A program made the translations under genes and the position numbers. From CAYNJF01 sp964351745 (GTDB lineage: Bacteria > Pseudomonadota > Gammaproteobacteria > Berkiellales > Berkiellaceae): 17,621 bases of DNA. Below the pieces are notes generated by a model. It was given only the letters and a program-made list of their open reading frames with translations, was not told the origin of the DNA and searched no databases. Below, piece by piece: positions 16,045 through 17,621 of this stretch (position 1 is its first letter; each line of letters starts with the position of its first letter). The stretch spans positions 1 to 17,621 of the forward strand of contig CAYGPI010000060.1 in NCBI GenBank assembly GCA_964351745.1. Reading direction: 5' to 3'.

Positions 16045-16061
16045 ATGTTGAAATTCGGTAA
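15870..16061 (+). CDS. Possible 63-residue leader ORF overlapping the second protease gene
   Basis: GTG start with AAGGA 5 nt upstream, giving a Lys-rich then mixed peptide (MKKQKKYFTTNYLLSFKTIA) with no membrane segment and no recognised motif. It ends 17 bp inside the next gene in another frame, across that gene's ribosome site, an arrangement that could couple translation. It may equally be untranslated leader; nothing beyond the start context supports it as coding. Confidence 0.3.
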   Translation: MKKQKKYFTTNYLLSFKTIAFDFQSNLFSLIDYCLSKGTDSHITKTTAKHLHYNKESSHVEIR

Positions 16062-17621
16062 AAAAGGAAAAAATAACGGTAAGGAAGAGTTTTCTTCTAG
16101 CAGTGATGAAGACTACTTAGACGCAACTGAAAGTGACGATGAATCTTTTTCGCTAGACAAACTGCCTGACGATCTTAAAGAAATGCTTGCTTCATTCTCA
16201 AAAAGCAAGCAATCTAGTGAGAAGCAACTATTAAGCCGTTATGAAAACTCTGTTTTTAAAGTTTTTATTCATGGCAAAGCCTTTGATTATGATAGGCCTT
16301 ATATGCCACCAGAAAAAGTAGGTGGGACTGGCTCTGGTTTTGTCATCAACTTTAATGGCAAACCACATCTTTTAACGAATGCGCACTGTGCTGAAAATAC
16401 AGCTTTACTTGAAATCAGGTTAGCGGATGAAAGTAAAAAATATAAGGCCACCATCAAAGTCATTGACCATGATTGTGATTTAGCTTTATTAGAAGTGGAT
16501 GATGCTGATTTTCTAGATAGAGTTGTTCCGCTTGAGTTAGGTGAGATGCCACAGTCACGAAACAATCTCAGTGTTTTTGGCTTTCCTATGGGCGGCAATG
16601 AACTCTGTATTACTCAAGGGCAGGTCTCAAGAATTGAGGTCCAAAGTTATGCTCAATCTGGCGTTGAGCTACTCCAAGCTCAAGTGTCTGCAGCCATCAA
16701 CCCTGGTAATAGTGGTGGTCCTGCCATTCAAGATGGCAAAGTACTTGGTGTTGCTTTTCAAGGTTATGATGCGGGTGAAAGTTTAGGGTATATTATCCCC
16801 CCACCCATCATTAAGCATTTTTTAGAAGAAGCTGCTTCACCAGAGCCTTACAAAGGGTTCCCTGATTTAGCCATCAGTACACAAGATTTGGAAAGCAGCT
16901 CACTAAGAAAACATTTCCAAATGAAAAAGGGACAAACTGGCGTTAGAGTCAAAGAAGTCGCACCGCTATCATCGGCTCACAATCTCTTAAAAGCCAATGA
17001 TATCTTGCTTGAACTAGATGGGCACGCCATCAGTAATCAAGGCACCATTAGCTGTGATTATGCAGCTCGACTACCTTATAGCCATCTTATTAAGCTTAAA
17101 AAGATAGGAGACAGCATTGATGCCAAAATCCTGCGAGATGGCGAAGAAATAACGCTCCAAATCCCTCTACTCAATCGGGCAAATACAACTTATTACTCTA
17201 AACAGGAATATGATAAACCTCCTAGTTTTTATACCAACTCTGGCTTACTTATTATGCCCTTAACAGACAATTTTGTTGCTGATGCTGAGGGTTTCTTTGC
17301 AAGAGTTAGCATTGATCTTGAAAAGTATACGAGCACCTATAAAAAGAAAGCTGGAGAAGAAGTCGTTTTTATTCATTCCACATTCGCAACCGATAAAACA
17401 AAAGGCGTGCTTGGTCATGCAGGCTCAATTATCGAAGAAGTCAATGGTCATAAAATAAGTAATTTAAGGGATGCGATCAAGGCTTTTGAAGAAAATCATG
17501 GCAAGACTCACGTTATCTTAACTTCTGAAAAGGATGTTCTTGTCATTAAAAACTTAAGTCGTAAGGAGAATAAAGCTGTTCTAAAGGAGTATTCAGTACC
17601 GCAAAGACGATCCTCTGATTT
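16045..17621 (+). CDS. Deg9-type Ser protease with PDZ domains, 3' end outside the window
   Basis: ATG at 16045 with AAGGAG 7 nt upstream; the frame is open to the window end (525 codons visible). The N-terminus is Lys-rich then acidic/Ser-rich (MLKFGKKGKNNG, SSSSDEDYLDATESDDES) with no signal peptide. The protease domain has the triad His114 (LLTNAHCAE), Asp145 (DCDLALLEV) and Ser223 (NPGNSGGP), plus GFPMGGNEL and LGYIIPPPIIKHF. PDZ1 begins near 297 (TGVRVKEV, NDILLELDG), a barrel-like linker follows, and PDZ2 is near 440-510 (GSIIEEVNGHKI). Triad spacings of 31 and 78 residues are identical to those in the divergent composite protein, so the two are paralogues. It lacks the nuclease-like segment in the visible part. 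As a Deg9-type protease without an export signal, it either works in the cytosol or is delivered to a host. Confidence 0.9.
   Translation, partial: MLKFGKKGKNNGKEEFSSSSDEDYLDATESDDESFSLDKLPDDLKEMLASFSKSKQSSEKQLLSRYENSVFKVFIHGKAFDYDRPYMPPEKVGGTGSGFVINFNGKPHLLTNAHCAENTALLEIRLADESKKYKATIKVIDHDCDLALLEVDDADFLDRVVPLELGEMPQSRNNLSVFGFPMGGNELCITQGQVSRIEVQSYAQSGVELLQAQVSAAINPGNSGGPAIQDGKVLGVAFQGYDAGESLGYIIPPPIIKHFLEEAASPEPYKGFPDLAISTQDLESSSLRKHFQMKKGQTGVRVKEVAPLSSAHNLLKANDILLELDGHAISNQGTISCDYAARLPYSHLIKLKKIGDSIDAKILRDGEEITLQIPLLNRANTTYYSKQEYDKPPSFYTNSGLLIMPLTDNFVADAEGFFARVSIDLEKYTSTYKKKAGEEVVFIHSTFATDKTKGVLGHAGSIIEEVNGHKISNLRDAIKAFEENHGKTHVILTSEKDVLVIKNLSRKENKAVLKEYSVPQRRSSD

Noticed and set aside
1..17621. 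tRNA, rRNA, CRISPR array, intact insertion sequence or transposase
   Set aside because: None seen: no regularly spaced repeats, no recognisable transposase motifs, and no cloverleaf-like sequence noticed by eye.

Overview
The window is a low-GC (roughly 40 %) bacterial segment with dense, mostly eubacterial-type signals: AGGAGG-like ribosome sites, a TATAAT promoter and hairpin-plus-T terminators. The gene content is a very large type I-secreted repeat adhesin, an endonuclease I homologue, a eukaryotic-like protein kinase, and two Deg9-type (plant/eukaryote-like) proteases with no Sec signal, one ending in a nuclear-type basic tail. This suggests a host-associated gammaproteobacterium, plausibly of the Legionellales. 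That assignment is an inference from gene content, not a database result.

Layout. Positions 1-2848 (+) are the C-terminal part of a VCBS/cadherin-like repeat protein, closed by a strong terminator at 2862-2892. Next come two small secreted-protein genes (+): a CHYC thioredoxin-fold protein (2940-3365) and, 3 bp later, an endonuclease I-family protein (3369-4049) whose catalytic Glu-His pair is replaced by Met-Gly. It abuts, stop codon to stop codon, a convergent membrane protein of unknown function (4050-5072, -). Divergent from that is a two-gene ABC-2 export operon (5216-7503, +). A hairpin-bearing spacer follows, then a SAM methyltransferase (7714-8484, -) whose N-terminus looks displaced or frameshifted. 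The next spacer, 8637-8943, holds a 35-bp near-palindrome.

Positions 8944-11778 (-) are probably one operon: kinase, small membrane-anchored protein, then a DUF2157-like membrane protein. It is driven by an extended -10 promoter at 11823-11831, directly behind the terminator (11861-11884) of the next gene. That gene (11908-15585, -) encodes a 1225-residue composite protein: basic/acidic N-terminus, a His-Me-finger nuclease-like segment, a Deg9-type Ser protease with two PDZ domains, a coiled coil, and acidic Ser-rich tracts ending in a basic tail. A 459-bp regulatory region with several inverted repeats separates it from a divergent, shorter Deg9-type paralogue (16045 to the window edge, +).

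Most notable: (1) a bacterial kinase with a WNK-like 'no lysine' active site; (2) the divergent pair of signal-less Deg9-type proteases, one fused to nuclease-like and nuclear-like sequence, which read as candidate host-directed effectors; (3) an endonuclease I pseudoenzyme paired with a secreted redox protein.
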